Positions 25,374 through 34,516 of a stretch of 60,454 bases of DNA are shown here, piece after piece. The notes under the pieces were generated by a model. That model was not told the DNA's origin, searched no databases, and saw only the letters and a program-made list of their open reading frames with translations. Every line of letters begins with the position of its first letter. Position 1 is the stretch's first letter. The stretch is from Flavobacteriia bacterium. GTDB lineage: Bacteria > Bacteroidota > Bacteroidia > Flavobacteriales_D > Crocinitomicaceae. The position numbers and the translations under genes were made by a program. The stretch covers positions 1 through 60,454 of the forward strand of contig JACOTM010000002.1 of the NCBI GenBank assembly GCA_016178305.1, in the 5' to 3' direction.

Positions 25374-27905
25374 TTGTTCAAAAAGCGTTCCATATTCTTA
25401 GTTTTCTTCTATACATTGTTAATAATGTTCGGAACGAGTATGAGCTATGGAAATTATCAAGAAGAAAAAAAAGACACTTTATATCTAAATGACCAATCAA
25501 TAGAATCTCCTATTGTATATAATGCAAGAGATTCAATTTATATTGATGCTTCAAAAAATCAAGTTCATTTATTTGGAAATGCACAAGTAGAGTACGAAGG
25601 AATTAATATGAAAGCTGGTTATATATTAATTGATATGGATAAGAATGAAATTACAGCATCTTATCTTTATGATAAAGATAGTAATCATATTGAATTACCT
25701 GAATTTACAGATGGCTCCGACAAAATGGTTGCGTCCAAATTAAGGATAAACACAAATACAAAAAAAGTGTATATCGAAGAAGCAAAAATTGCTCAATCAG
25801 AAGCATTTATATACATGGAAGTCGGAAAAAGACATACAAATGAAGAAATCCATTTTATAAAAGGACGATTTACAACTTGTGATATGGAAGAACCACATTT
25901 CCATTTTCAACTTTCACGAGCAATAATGATTCCTGATAAAAAAATCGTAACTGGTCCGATGAATCTTTTTATAGGGGGGGTCCCTACTCCATTTGGACTT
26001 CCATTTAGTGTAATACCGCAACAAAAAAACAGGAAGCATGGTTTTCTTTTTCCGAATATAGTCCCCATGTCTGACTATGGTTTTGGTTTGCAAGATTTAG
26101 GTTATTATACCCCCATCAACGAAAAAATTCAAACTTCAAATTATATCACATTGTATAATAGAGGAAGTTGGGGCGTAAAAAACGTTACCAATTATTTAGT
26201 AAATTATAAATATAATGGGAATTTTGATTTTAGTTATCAAGATTTAAATATGGGATTTCCAACGAATTTACATAAAAATAATTTAGCTTTAAAATGGATT
26301 CATAATACAGATGTAAAAGCAAGTCCTTTTTGGAAATTTAATTCAAATATTAATTTCACGTCTAATAACAATTCAAAAGCTAATTTGTATCAACAAACGA
26401 ACTCTAATTACTTTACAAATCAATATAATTCAGATATAAATATTAGTCGAAATTTCCCAGGAAAACCTTACTCAATGGGAATGAAGTTATCTTTTAAACA
26501 AAATACTAAAACAAAAATGATGACTTTAAATAGTCCTTCATTTACTTTTAATGTGAATCGCTTTTTCCCATTTAAAAAAATTATTAAAGATCCAAAAAAA
26601 GAATGGAAGCAAGTCGTTTCTAGAATTGGCATTATTTATCGTATGGATTTTGGCAATCAAACCACATTTAGAGATTCCCTCCTCGCAAAAGCTCAATGGA
26701 ATAATATTCAAAATAGCTTCATCAATGGGGCTAATCAATCCATTTCAATACAAACAACAGCAGGTATATTTCATAATAAATTCAAACTTACTCCTTCAGC
26801 TGACTACAAATCAACACTTAATTTCCAACAAACTTTGAAAGAATTTGTTCCATTAACCCCAACTAAAGACACATTATTAATTTCTCAAATTCAAAAAACA
26901 GGAGTTTCTCATATTTTATCTTTCACAATGAATTTATCTACACAAATTTATAGTTATTATAGATTTGTTGGCAAAAATAAACCATTATTAAGACACATAT
27001 TATCTCCGACAATTGGTTTTAATTATACCCCTCAAATCAATTCTGTCGTTTCTTACTCAGATACGTTAAACAACATCATCCGATATTCACCATTTGAAAA
27101 AAGTTTATATAACAATTACACTACAAATTCAAATGGTCTAATCACATTTAGCTTTAATAATACATTTGAATTAAAAAAGAAATCCGAAAAAGATTCTACT
27201 GGATTTCGAAAGTTTAAAATCATAGAACAATTCTTAATTAATGGAAATTATAATATTTTGAAAGACTCGATGAAATTATCAGACATCAGTTTATCATTAC
27301 GTTCCACTCCTACGAAAGCTCTTAGTTTTGTTTCTAGTGCTTCAATTTCCCCTTATTTTTGGAATGAGAAAGGAAACGCAATTGCAAAATATGCTTTCAA
27401 TCAAAATGGAACCATTGGAAGGTTTACCCAAGTAAATTTCGCAACTACATACACATTAGCGTCTAAAGAAAGTCTTAAAAAAATCGAAAACAATAAACAA
27501 AACCCATCAAATAACTGGAATTCAGATTATCAATATTTTTCACTTCATCCAGAACAAATCGTAGATTTTAATATTCCTTGGAAAATGAATTTAACCCACA
27601 ATTATTCTATTGATTTAATCCAAAACACAAAACATTCTTATAAAAGAATACACACATTGATGTTAAATGGAGATCTAAGTTTTACCAAAAGATGGAAAAT
27701 TAGTGGTACAACAAATTTTGACATAAAAACATTTAAAATCATCAATACCCGATTAGAATTAACTCGGGATATGCACTGCTGGGGTCTTTCTTTTATGTGG
27801 GTACCAACAGGCTTAAATCGTTATTTCCAATTTAGAATTTTTGCGACAGGATCTATGCTTAGTGGTTTACAACAAACATTTTCAAAACCACCGTTATTCT
27901 TTTAA
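25374..27905 (+). CDS. lptD: LptD-like outer-membrane LPS assembly protein
   Basis: An 843-residue outer-membrane protein. It begins at a TTG codon, supported by an ideal signal peptide (KRSIFLVFFYTLLIMFGTSMSYG) and a -7 box 40 bases upstream. The N-terminal region (GNAQVEYEGINMKAGYI, SKLRINTNTKKVYI) is the OstA/LptA-like beta-jellyroll, and the rest is a large barrel with alternating strands. FTTCDMEEPHFHFQLSRA is a conserved signature in Bacteroidota LptD homologues. In other bacteria LptD inserts lipopolysaccharide in the outer leaflet together with LptE, which I do not see here. It is transcribed divergently from a cell-wall amidase, a typical layout in this phylum. Confidence 0.85.
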   Translation: MFKKRSIFLVFFYTLLIMFGTSMSYGNYQEEKKDTLYLNDQSIESPIVYNARDSIYIDASKNQVHLFGNAQVEYEGINMKAGYILIDMDKNEITASYLYDKDSNHIELPEFTDGSDKMVASKLRINTNTKKVYIEEAKIAQSEAFIYMEVGKRHTNEEIHFIKGRFTTCDMEEPHFHFQLSRAIMIPDKKIVTGPMNLFIGGVPTPFGLPFSVIPQQKNRKHGFLFPNIVPMSDYGFGLQDLGYYTPINEKIQTSNYITLYNRGSWGVKNVTNYLVNYKYNGNFDFSYQDLNMGFPTNLHKNNLALKWIHNTDVKASPFWKFNSNINFTSNNNSKANLYQQTNSNYFTNQYNSDINISRNFPGKPYSMGMKLSFKQNTKTKMMTLNSPSFTFNVNRFFPFKKIIKDPKKEWKQVVSRIGIIYRMDFGNQTTFRDSLLAKAQWNNIQNSFINGANQSISIQTTAGIFHNKFKLTPSADYKSTLNFQQTLKEFVPLTPTKDTLLISQIQKTGVSHILSFTMNLSTQIYSYYRFVGKNKPLLRHILSPTIGFNYTPQINSVVSYSDTLNNIIRYSPFEKSLYNNYTTNSNGLITFSFNNTFELKKKSEKDSTGFRKFKIIEQFLINGNYNILKDSMKLSDISLSLRSTPTKALSFVSSASISPYFWNEKGNAIAKYAFNQNGTIGRFTQVNFATTYTLASKESLKKIENNKQNPSNNWNSDYQYFSLHPEQIVDFNIPWKMNLTHNYSIDLIQNTKHSYKRIHTLMLNGDLSFTKRWKISGTTNFDIKTFKIINTRLELTRDMHCWGLSFMWVPTGLNRYFQFRIFATGSMLSGLQQTFSKPPLFF

Positions 27906-27965
27906 TACAACACAATATTTATGGAAATAAATGAGTTCTAGTATCATCTTAAATAAAACTTGAAC

Positions 27966-28721
27966 ATGAAACAAAAATATTCCTTAAATATCACCAACCC
28001 TTGTCGTGAAAATTGGAAAGAAATGTCTGAAAGTGATGTTGGAAAATTTTGCAATATCTGTGTGAAAGACGTTATCGATTTAACAAACCTATCAGACAAT
28101 GAATTAATTAAGATCATTGAAAATTCAAATGGAAAATTGTGTGGCAGATTATATCAAAACCAATTAGATCGTATTTTAATACAAACTTCCCCAACAAAAT
28201 TCAGCCCAAAGTTTCATCAAATTATGACCGGATTACTTTTAATATCAAGTAATAATCAATCGCTCGCAAATCAAAATCAAGATTATTTTCAAAACAAATA
28301 TTTTGAACAGCCGAAAAATGAATCCAAAATCATTCAAAAAACAATTGACCCAATAGACAGTGTTTTTCATATTATTAGTGGTATAATCTTACTTCCTGAT
28401 TCAACCATTTGTACCAATTCACAACTCATTTTACAAGATACTGAAATTCAAACTTCTATTTCTGAAACTGGAAGTTTTAAATTGGAAATTCCTGAAATTT
28501 ATTACAATGAAACAATGTACTTTAGTATTGTCACAAAAAGTAAAGTTTTTAATGTTACTTTAACCAAAAATGAAATAAAAAAAAATACCACTATTCTACT
28601 TAAAGTAAAAAATGAAAATTTCACCTATATTGGAGATTTATCTGTAATAGGGGGCGTTTGTGTAACTAGAGATCCTTTAAAACCTAAAAATAAAAAATGG
28701 AAATTTTGGAAAAAAAATTAA
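27966..28721 (+). CDS. Bacteroidota cysteine-motif protein with regulatory-like beta domain
   Basis: A 251-residue protein. The N-terminus has NPCRENWKEMSESDVGKFCNICVKDVIDLT followed by KLCGRLYQNQLDRI, a Cys-rich signature repeatedly seen in Bacteroidota proteins of unknown function. A hydrophobic segment (FHQIMTGLLLISSNNQS) follows near residue 80, then a C-terminal beta-sandwich resembling a carboxypeptidase-regulatory-like domain (ISGIILLPDSTI, LQDTEIQTSISETGSFKLE). The ATG at 27966 is preferred to the TTG two codons earlier. It is followed after one base by the CHAP-domain gene. The function is unknown. Confidence 0.72.
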   Translation: MKQKYSLNITNPCRENWKEMSESDVGKFCNICVKDVIDLTNLSDNELIKIIENSNGKLCGRLYQNQLDRILIQTSPTKFSPKFHQIMTGLLLISSNNQSLANQNQDYFQNKYFEQPKNESKIIQKTIDPIDSVFHIISGIILLPDSTICTNSQLILQDTEIQTSISETGSFKLEIPEIYYNETMYFSIVTKSKVFNVTLTKNEIKKNTTILLKVKNENFTYIGDLSVIGGVCVTRDPLKPKNKKWKFWKKN

Positions 28722-28722
28722 C

Positions 28723-29307
28723 ATGAAAAAATTAATCGTATTCATTTTCATTCTAATCATTACTTTATTCGGTTGTTTCTTTTTGAATAAAAAACTAAAT
28801 GTAAAATCGAAGTATAAACAAGGGCAAAAAATTGACAGTTTAAATCATGTTCTTGTATTTTACAATGACGGTATGAATTCTACCAGTGGTCGAAATTTAA
28901 CCGTTGATAATTACAATTTAGGATTAAAATATCAATGTGTTGAATTCGTAAAAAGATATTATTATGAATATTACCACCACAAAATGCCTAATTCATTTGG
29001 AAATGCTAAAGATTTTTTCAATCCTACATTAAATGATGGGGCACTGAATAAGGATAGAAATTTAATTCAATTTTCAAATGGAAGCAAGAAAAAACCTCAA
29101 ATTGGAGATTTACTTGTATTAGATGCAACTTCATTTAATCAATTTGGGCATGTAGCGATTATTTCAGATGTAACAGCAGATGAAATTGAAATCATTCAAC
29201 AAAACACGTCCCATTCAAGAGATTATTTTGACTGTTATCACCAAAATAATAAATGGTTTATCGATAATGATCGAATACTAGGTTGGCTCCGAAAAGATGA
29301 TTTATAA
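28723..29307 (+). CDS. CHAP-domain amidase/peptidase, membrane-anchored or lipoprotein
   Basis: A 194-residue protein with an N-terminal hydrophobic segment (LIVFIFILIITLFGCFF) that could be a membrane anchor or a lipoprotein signal with Cys at 19. The catalytic domain is CHAP: nucleophile Cys in KYQCVEFVKRYYYEY and His in FGHVAIISDV, with a following polar residue in the EIIQQNT strand. CHAP enzymes cut peptidoglycan or glutathionylspermidine-type amides. It lies one base after the cysteine-motif protein and ends in a 150-base convergent spacer. An envelope role is likely; the substrate is not determined. Confidence 0.85.
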   Translation: MKKLIVFIFILIITLFGCFFLNKKLNVKSKYKQGQKIDSLNHVLVFYNDGMNSTSGRNLTVDNYNLGLKYQCVEFVKRYYYEYYHHKMPNSFGNAKDFFNPTLNDGALNKDRNLIQFSNGSKKKPQIGDLLVLDATSFNQFGHVAIISDVTADEIEIIQQNTSHSRDYFDCYHQNNKWFIDNDRILGWLRKDDL

Positions 29308-29320
29308 TTACTTTTATCAT

Positions 29321-29437
29321 AGGATTTCCATTAAAATTTACACTCAGACTTTAATTCAATCTGTAAGAACCCGCTTGTTTCGTAGCTTTATAGCAGTGGA
29401 TTGAGCTTGTCTAAAAGAACTAAATCAAGAAGACATA
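29321..29437. repeat. dispersed intergenic repeat, copy B
   Basis: Between convergent genes. The left block, ATTAAAATTTACACTCAGAC (29329-29348), matches copies A and C. The right block, from GTCTAAAAGAACTAAATC (29409 on), matches copy C near 33655. The two blocks have almost the same spacing as in copy C (about 117 versus 120 bases). The middle is diverged and contains TGGATTGAGCTTGTC, similar to a palindromic repeat motif common in Bacteroidota genomes. Confidence 0.5.
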
Positions 29438-29459
29438 TCAAAGATTTTTAACAATAGAT

Positions 29460-29990
29460 TTATTTTTTCAAGTATTCATTAAACTTTTCTTTTCTAATTT
29501 GCCTCGTTCTTACTTTTGAAAATACTCCTTCAGGTTTTTCTATAAAATAATTCAGGTTATTATTTAAAAATGAATACGTTTTAAATAAATAACCATGATC
29601 TATATTCGATAATTTGTAATAATCTGTTTCAGTTTCTGGTCCTAATAAATTATAGTCTATAACTTTTTTAAAATAAATATTATCATCTCCTTTTCGCCAC
29701 CATTCTGTTGTATATTGATCATTAACAATTTTTTTGAAATTTTTATTATTTATTATTTCAAGTCCATTTTTTAACCTTATCGTATTAAATTCAGTATCGT
29801 TTTCAATATTAATTGGAATTAAAAACTTATATGTAACAAAAGTTAATATGGATATTAGCATATATTTTAAAAGACCTGATAAATTTTTTAAAGATTCAAT
29901 AAAATATTTTTTATTTTTTTTATAATCTAGATAATAAGCAAATCCTATCGGAATCGTTATTATTAAAAATGTGATTAAAACTTGCTCCAT
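29460..29990 (-). CDS. small two-helix membrane protein of unknown function
   Basis: A 176-residue protein with two hydrophobic segments at the N-terminus (about residues 3-17 and 38-57) and a basic, asparagine-rich soluble domain that is probably on the outer face of the inner membrane. It has FNTIRLKNGLEIINNKNFKK and a C-terminal VRTRQIRKEKFNEYLKK. No family is recognised. It converges on the CHAP gene and is followed upstream by a gap of about 55 bases to the response-regulator stop codon; it has no close operon partner. Confidence 0.65.
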   Translation of the reverse strand: MEQVLITFLIITIPIGFAYYLDYKKNKKYFIESLKNLSGLLKYMLISILTFVTYKFLIPINIENDTEFNTIRLKNGLEIINNKNFKKIVNDQYTTEWWRKGDDNIYFKKVIDYNLLGPETETDYYKLSNIDHGYLFKTYSFLNNNLNYFIEKPEGVFSKVRTRQIRKEKFNEYLKK

Positions 29991-30045
29991 TTTTTTGATT
30001 TTTGGTTCTTAAGCAAAGATTATAAGCTTTATGTTTAAAATAAAA

Positions 30046-30723
30046 TCACCCTTGTTCGGAGGCAAACAAAAATTTATTAGGTGATACCAAATTTGTTTTC
30101 ACTGCATACATAACAATGCCCGCAGTATTTTTAACACCCAATTTAGCCATTATATTTTTTCTATGCGTATTAATTGTATGGTTACTTAAAAACAACTGAT
30201 CTGCGATTTGTTGATTTGTCATTCCTTCAGCAATTAGTACAACAATTCCAATTTCTCTTTCAGATAGAACAACAGCTTCACAAGAAAAAGATTCAAAATC
30301 AATATCATTAACATCAATAGATGCACGCTGAATAGTTTCTAAAATTTGACCACAAAAAAACTTATTTCCTCTACCCGTTTCTTTAACAGCATTTATTATT
30401 TCACCTAAATCACAATCTTTTTTGACATAACTCACAACACCTGATCGGAGTGCATCTACCAATGTTTGAGCAGATTGTTCAGGAGTAATTGCTATAAATT
30501 TAACGTTGCATTCAACCGCTAAAATTTTATGAATAATATCAATATCAAAACCTTCCGACGTATAATCTATTAATACTAATGTTGCTCCGAAATTTTTTAT
30601 GATTTGTTTTAATTCCTTGTTATTTTTTGCTTCACCAATAATTTCAACATCTTTTTCCGTACTCAAAATTGTACGCAATCCAACTCTTATTAAATCATTA
30701 CCATCCGCTAAAACAAGTTTCAT
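30046..30723 (-). CDS. orphan NarL/LuxR-type response regulator
   Basis: About 225 residues starting at the internal ATG 30723, where the receiver domain begins (KLVLADGNDLIRVGLRTIL). The receiver has D8, D10 and the phosphorylatable D53 in VLIDYTSEGFD. The C-terminal LuxR helix-turn-helix contains LSEREIGIVVLIAEGMTNQQIADQLFLSNHTINTHRKNIMAKL. No sensor kinase lies beside it; the only kinase in the window is the orphan HisKA_2 protein at 48.5 kb. A 37-base perfect palindrome upstream (30787-30823) may be its own operator. The target genes are unknown. Confidence 0.88.
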   Translation of the reverse strand: MKLVLADGNDLIRVGLRTILSTEKDVEIIGEAKNNKELKQIIKNFGATLVLIDYTSEGFDIDIIHKILAVECNVKFIAITPEQSAQTLVDALRSGVVSYVKKDCDLGEIINAVKETGRGNKFFCGQILETIQRASIDVNDIDFESFSCEAVVLSEREIGIVVLIAEGMTNQQIADQLFLSNHTINTHRKNIMAKLGVKNTAGIVMYAVKTNLVSPNKFLFASEQG

Positions 30724-30786
30724 CTTATTTAGAATAATTTTAAACAAAACAAATTTATAAATAAAATACTTTTAATTGCTCTTTTT

Positions 30787-30823
30787 ATCTATTTTATTTA
30801 GAAAGAATCTAAATAAAATAGAT
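30787..30823. repeat. perfect 16-bp palindrome upstream of orphan regulator
   Basis: ATCTATTTTATTTAGA and TCTAAATAAAATAGAT form a perfect inverted repeat with a 5-base loop (30803-30807). It lies 64 bases upstream of the response-regulator start and 74 bases downstream of the helicase stop. It has no T-run on either side, so it is not a classic terminator. Confidence 0.7.
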
Positions 30824-30896
30824 TAACTTACTGATTTATGGAGAGATACAAAAAGAATAATTCTTTTAATTCTCTGTTCTTACTTTAATTTCGAAA

Positions 30897-32315
30897 TCAC
30901 ACAAAATACTCGTCTGCAAAATTCACCAAATACACTCGTTCTGTAGCGCGTGTTAATGCAGTGTATAGCCACCGAAAATAATCTTGATTCATCATTTCTT
31001 CTGTCATATAACCTGCATCAATAAAAACACTTGCCCATTGTCCACCTTGAGATTTATGGCATGTTACAGCATAGGCATATTTAATTTGCAAAGCATTAAA
31101 ATATGAATTCTTTAAAATTAAATCGTATCGCTTACGTTTGTTTTTTTCATGCAAATAATCTTCTTCGATCCTGAAAAAAAGTTCTTTTAAACGTTCTCGT
31201 GAAATATTTGGCGATTCAACATTCAACGATTCTTTAAACATTAAAACCTCTAAATCAGTCACGTCAGGATAATCTACAAAATCAATTAATGCACGTACAA
31301 ATTCAAACCCATAACGTTCTTCCTGTTTGATTATTCGAGAAACTTTAATCATTTCACCATTAGCTATAAATCCCACATTGGAAGTATCATCCAACCAAAA
31401 ATAATTGTTTTTGACAACCATTAAACAATCGTTATTACATAAGATATCTTCATACCATAATATTCTTGAACGAATTTGATTGTTGTAATTATTTGCCCAT
31501 TTATTGGAGCGCGTTATAACGATCGTTTCATCCATTCCGTAATTATCCATCGATGATTCTAAATATTCTTGAAGTTCTCCACCATTTATGCGAATTAAAT
31601 CTCCTTTTTTTTGAAGGATAAAAGTTGGATAACCTTCATCCATTTTACTTCTTAATCGAGTTGCATTCTCTAAAATTGAAGATTTTTTCGATTGTCTTAA
31701 AACTTCGGTTAACTGAAATTCTTCTATTTTCAAATTAAAAAAATGATTCTCTAAATAAACTTTATTTAATGCTGGTGAGTGGTCACATCCTACAGGAGGC
31801 AATTGGCCTTCGTCTCCGAGTAAAATCAATTTACAACCCTCTCCCGAAAAAACATATTCCATCAAATCTTCTAATAAATTCCGTTCACTAATAGAACCAT
31901 CTTTTTGCATCGAAAAATCGCCTATCATCGATGCTTCATCAACGATGAAAGTTGTATTTTTATGAAGATTCGAATTTAAACTTAAACGAATTGCTCCATC
32001 AGTAGCTGCTTGTTTTCGATAAATTTGTTTGTGAATAGTAAATGCCAATTGATTAGATTTCTGACTTAAAACCTTTGCTGCTCTTCCAGTTGGAGCAAGC
32101 AATTTACATCGAAATTTATTTTTCACTAAGGTTTTTACCAAAGCCCCAAGAATTGAAGTTTTACCAGTTCCAGCATATCCTTTCAATAGAAAAAGTTGAT
32201 TTTTTTCAATAACTGCAACAAACTCAACCAAGCGTTGAATCAATAAAGATTGATGTTCGGTTGGTTCATGTCCAAAATTGGAATAAAACTCATGAATAAA
32301 ATCTGATTTATGCAT
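30897..32315 (-). CDS. RecD-like ATP-dependent DNA helicase
   Basis: A single-polypeptide SF1B helicase of 472 residues from the ATG at 32315. Motif I is LLKGYAGTGKTSIL near residue 48. Motif Ia is KLLAPTGRAAKVL, motif II is FIVDEASMI, motif III is LLGDEGQLPPVG, and the C-terminal UvrD_C_2 region has YAVTCHKSQGGQW and YTALTRATERVYLV. It is related to RecD2 and the Dda/Pif1 group and lacks RecB/RecC partners here. The ATG overlaps the end of the upstream PLP-enzyme gene by 8 bases (ATGCATAA), which favours this start over 32363. It probably acts in DNA repair or replication restart. Confidence 0.9.
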   Translation of the reverse strand: MHKSDFIHEFYSNFGHEPTEHQSLLIQRLVEFVAVIEKNQLFLLKGYAGTGKTSILGALVKTLVKNKFRCKLLAPTGRAAKVLSQKSNQLAFTIHKQIYRKQAATDGAIRLSLNSNLHKNTTFIVDEASMIGDFSMQKDGSISERNLLEDLMEYVFSGEGCKLILLGDEGQLPPVGCDHSPALNKVYLENHFFNLKIEEFQLTEVLRQSKKSSILENATRLRSKMDEGYPTFILQKKGDLIRINGGELQEYLESSMDNYGMDETIVITRSNKWANNYNNQIRSRILWYEDILCNNDCLMVVKNNYFWLDDTSNVGFIANGEMIKVSRIIKQEERYGFEFVRALIDFVDYPDVTDLEVLMFKESLNVESPNISRERLKELFFRIEEDYLHEKNKRKRYDLILKNSYFNALQIKYAYAVTCHKSQGGQWASVFIDAGYMTEEMMNQDYFRWLYTALTRATERVYLVNFADEYFV

Positions 32316-33243
32316 ATAAAATGATCCCTTCTTTTGCTTGAATTGCTTGAGCGCCTTGTACACCTCCAGTATGAATAAAAATAACTGTTTGGTTATCTAA
32401 ATTCCCTTTCTTTAATTCTTCAAATAAAGTAAACATCACTTTACCAGTATAAATTGGATCAAGCGGCACTTTCGTTTTGGAATAAAAATCACGTATAAAA
32501 TTTAATAATTCGATTGTATATTTTGCATATCCTCCAAAATGACTTTCTTGATGAACATTGACTTTTGAGAGTAATTCCTCAATCAAATCTTTTTCAAAAA
32601 CGGAAGAAATATACAAATTCGTCATTTCCTCAATTGAAGCATAATTTTTAAGTACTGGAACGACATTCAATTTTGCATTTTCAGCTAAACCTAAAAGAAT
32701 TCCGCAACTTGTAGTCGTTGTCCCTTGAGCAACAAAAACGTGATCATAAGTACGATTGATTTCTTTGATAATTTCCTGACAACCAATCATTCCATAAAAA
32801 TTAGCCCCGCCTTCTGGAACTTGATAAAAATTGGGATATTGAACACTTAATTCCTCTTTATAAATTCGTTCATTTCTTAAATCATATTTTGTTCGAGGAA
32901 CAAAAACCAAATGCATACCAAGGTCAGCACATCTTTGCAAGGTTATATTCGAATTTACATTCAATTCGTCTCCTCTGACAATTCCAACAGCCTTTACTCC
33001 TACTTTATGACAAGCTGCTGCTGTTGCCACTAAGTGATTTGAATATGCCCCTCCAAAAGTTAATATTCCTTCTTGTTTCAATTGTTGGGCTTGTTGAATA
33101 TTGTATTTTAATTTTCGCCATTTATTTCCTGAAACATCGGAATCAATCAAATCGTCTCGTTTAATAAATAATTTACAATTTCTGCTTTCCAATTCCTCCA
33201 AACTAATTTCCTGCAAGATTGATTTTTCGACTGAATACAACAT
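32308..33243 (-). CDS. D-cysteine desulfhydrase / ACC deaminase-like PLP enzyme
   Basis: A 311-residue fold-type II PLP enzyme. The PLP lysine is K41 in SGNKWRKLKYN; GGAYSNHLVATAA gives the phosphate/substrate loop, VAQGTTTTSCGI is the second PLP-phosphate loop, and FIHTGGVQG is the C-terminal motif. The family contains 1-aminocyclopropane-1-carboxylate deaminase and D-cysteine desulfhydrase; most bacterial members like this one are thought to act on D-cysteine. It is cytoplasmic and translationally coupled to the helicase gene. Substrate choice cannot be made by eye. Confidence 0.87.
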   Translation of the reverse strand: MLYSVEKSILQEISLEELESRNCKLFIKRDDLIDSDVSGNKWRKLKYNIQQAQQLKQEGILTFGGAYSNHLVATAAACHKVGVKAVGIVRGDELNVNSNITLQRCADLGMHLVFVPRTKYDLRNERIYKEELSVQYPNFYQVPEGGANFYGMIGCQEIIKEINRTYDHVFVAQGTTTTSCGILLGLAENAKLNVVPVLKNYASIEEMTNLYISSVFEKDLIEELLSKVNVHQESHFGGYAKYTIELLNFIRDFYSKTKVPLDPIYTGKVMFTLFEELKKGNLDNQTVIFIHTGGVQGAQAIQAKEGIILYA

Positions 33244-33272
33244 ATTTTAATATATCTGTCAAAAATAGATGT

Positions 33273-33280
33273 TAACTTTG
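33273..33280 (+). promoter_or_regulatory. -7 box (TAACTTTG) four bases before the DUF5522 start
   Basis: TAACTTTG fits TAnnTTTG exactly, and its final G is 4 bases before the ATG at 33285, again predicting transcription starting at the initiation codon. Confidence 0.5.
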
Positions 33281-33284
33281 TAAG

Positions 33285-33473
33285 ATGAAAGAAGATTTTT
33301 CAAATTTTTCAGGTAAACCCAAATTAGAGGAAGACGAATTTTACATGAGTCCAGAAGGCTATATTATTTTCACTGAAAAATATCACTTAAAAAGAGGATA
33401 TTGCTGTAAAAGTGGTTGTAAACATTGCCCTTATGGTTTCGATAAAAAAACAGGAAAAGTAAAAAACAATTAG
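33285..33473 (+). CDS. DUF5522 small zinc-binding-like protein
   Basis: A 62-residue protein with the DUF5522 signature: EDEFYMSPEGYIIFTEKYHLKRGYCC followed by SGCKHCPYGFD. The five clustered cysteines (CC, C, C) look like a metal site. The family is short, cytoplasmic and of unknown function, present in many bacteria and in eukaryotic organelles. The start is supported by a -7 box immediately upstream. It is a complete gene, not a fragment. Confidence 0.9.
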   Translation: MKEDFSNFSGKPKLEEDEFYMSPEGYIIFTEKYHLKRGYCCKSGCKHCPYGFDKKTGKVKNN

Positions 33474-33569
33474 TCACCTCATATTAACCAATATATCTTC
33501 AACTCTACAACAGTTCAGAATAAGAATCAATTAATTTAATTTTAAAAATTAAAACAAGAATATGAACCT

Positions 33570-33775
33570 AAGTTCGATTAAAATTTCACACTCAGATTTT
33601 ATTTAAATTTGAACGAAAGATGTTTATTTTCAAATGTATAGAACTATAATTTAAGTCTTTCGAAAGGAGCTAAATCAAGATAACATTACTACTCTTTTGA
33701 ATTTAATTGGAAAACTTTTTTGTATTTCACCTATAAAAAGCGATTCAAATGCAAAATTTTAATTGAACTCCTATG
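33570..33775. repeat. dispersed intergenic repeat, copy C with inverted partner
   Basis: The 335-base gap 33474-33808 between convergent genes holds the fullest copy. The left block, AAGTTCGATTAAAATTT (33570-33586), matches copy A exactly, and GAGCTAAATCAAGATAACAT (33667 on) matches the right block of copy B. A partial inverted copy of the left block (on the minus strand GAGTTCAATTAAAATTTTG, 33751-33769) closes the element, giving imperfect terminal inverted repeats around ~200 bases with no reading frame. No other feature is seen in the gap. Confidence 0.5.
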
Positions 33776-33808
33776 TTTGAAATTAGAACTCAAAAAAGTA
33801 GAATTTCT

Positions 33809-34498
33809 TTAATTTCCTGCTAATTTTATTAATCCATCTTTATTAATAATGTCTAATTTACGGGTATGGATTTCTACAAGACCTTCTTCTTTAAAATCTT
33901 TCAATAAACGAATCAATGTTTCTGTAGCTGTTCCGACATAATTTGCTAAATCTTCGCGGGTCAAATTGATTTCTTCTTCTTTGTAAACATCATCTAAGAT
34001 CAACAAAACACATGCTAATCGTTCACGAACAGATTTTTGAGCCATATTCGTAATAAAAATCGCTCTTTCACTCAATTCTTTTGATAACTCACGCATAATT
34101 CCATTTCTGAAACTCGTATTTGTATCAATCATATTTAAAAAATCTTCTTTCGCTATAAAACAAATATTGCATTCTTCGAGTGCAGTAGCAGAAACTTTAT
34201 ATGGTTCACCACTAAACATAGATCGAAAACCAATAATTTCACCTTCACCTGCAATTTGAATAATTTGTTCTTTTCCTTCCTCTCCTCTTGTAAAAACTTT
34301 TACTTTTCCTTTATTGATACAAAAAACACCTCGAGGAAAGCTTCCATCTAAAAATAACCCTTGATTTTTTTTATAAAAAGCACACGATTTTTGCTCATTT
34401 AACTCATTAACATGATCTTCACAAAAGGAAGCAAATAATGAATCTTTTCGTACAGCGCAATGCTGACAACTAACGTGTTTATGTGACTTATCCAACAT
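33809..34498 (-). CDS. Crp/Fnr-family transcription regulator with N-terminal cysteines
   Basis: A 229-residue CRP/FNR regulator. An N-terminal CxxC (C11, C14) plus C26 and C39 precede the cyclic-nucleotide-binding-type barrel (GVFCINKGKVKVF, GEGEIIGFRSMFSG). The C-terminal HTH is LTREDLANYVGTATETLIRLL. The extra cysteines resemble Fnr, which binds an oxygen-labile [4Fe-4S] cluster, though the spacing differs from that of E. coli Fnr and a fourth ligand has to be assumed. It is divergent from hemN and next to the cbb3 oxidase genes, which fits control of microaerobic respiration and haem synthesis (inference). TATATTTG 19-26 bases upstream is a good -7 box. Confidence 0.88.
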   Translation of the reverse strand: MLDKSHKHVSCQHCAVRKDSLFASFCEDHVNELNEQKSCAFYKKNQGLFLDGSFPRGVFCINKGKVKVFTRGEEGKEQIIQIAGEGEIIGFRSMFSGEPYKVSATALEECNICFIAKEDFLNMIDTNTSFRNGIMRELSKELSERAIFITNMAQKSVRERLACVLLILDDVYKEEEINLTREDLANYVGTATETLIRLLKDFKEEGLVEIHTRKLDIINKDGLIKLAGN

Positions 34499-34516
34499 AT
34501 AAAACTAATTACTTTT

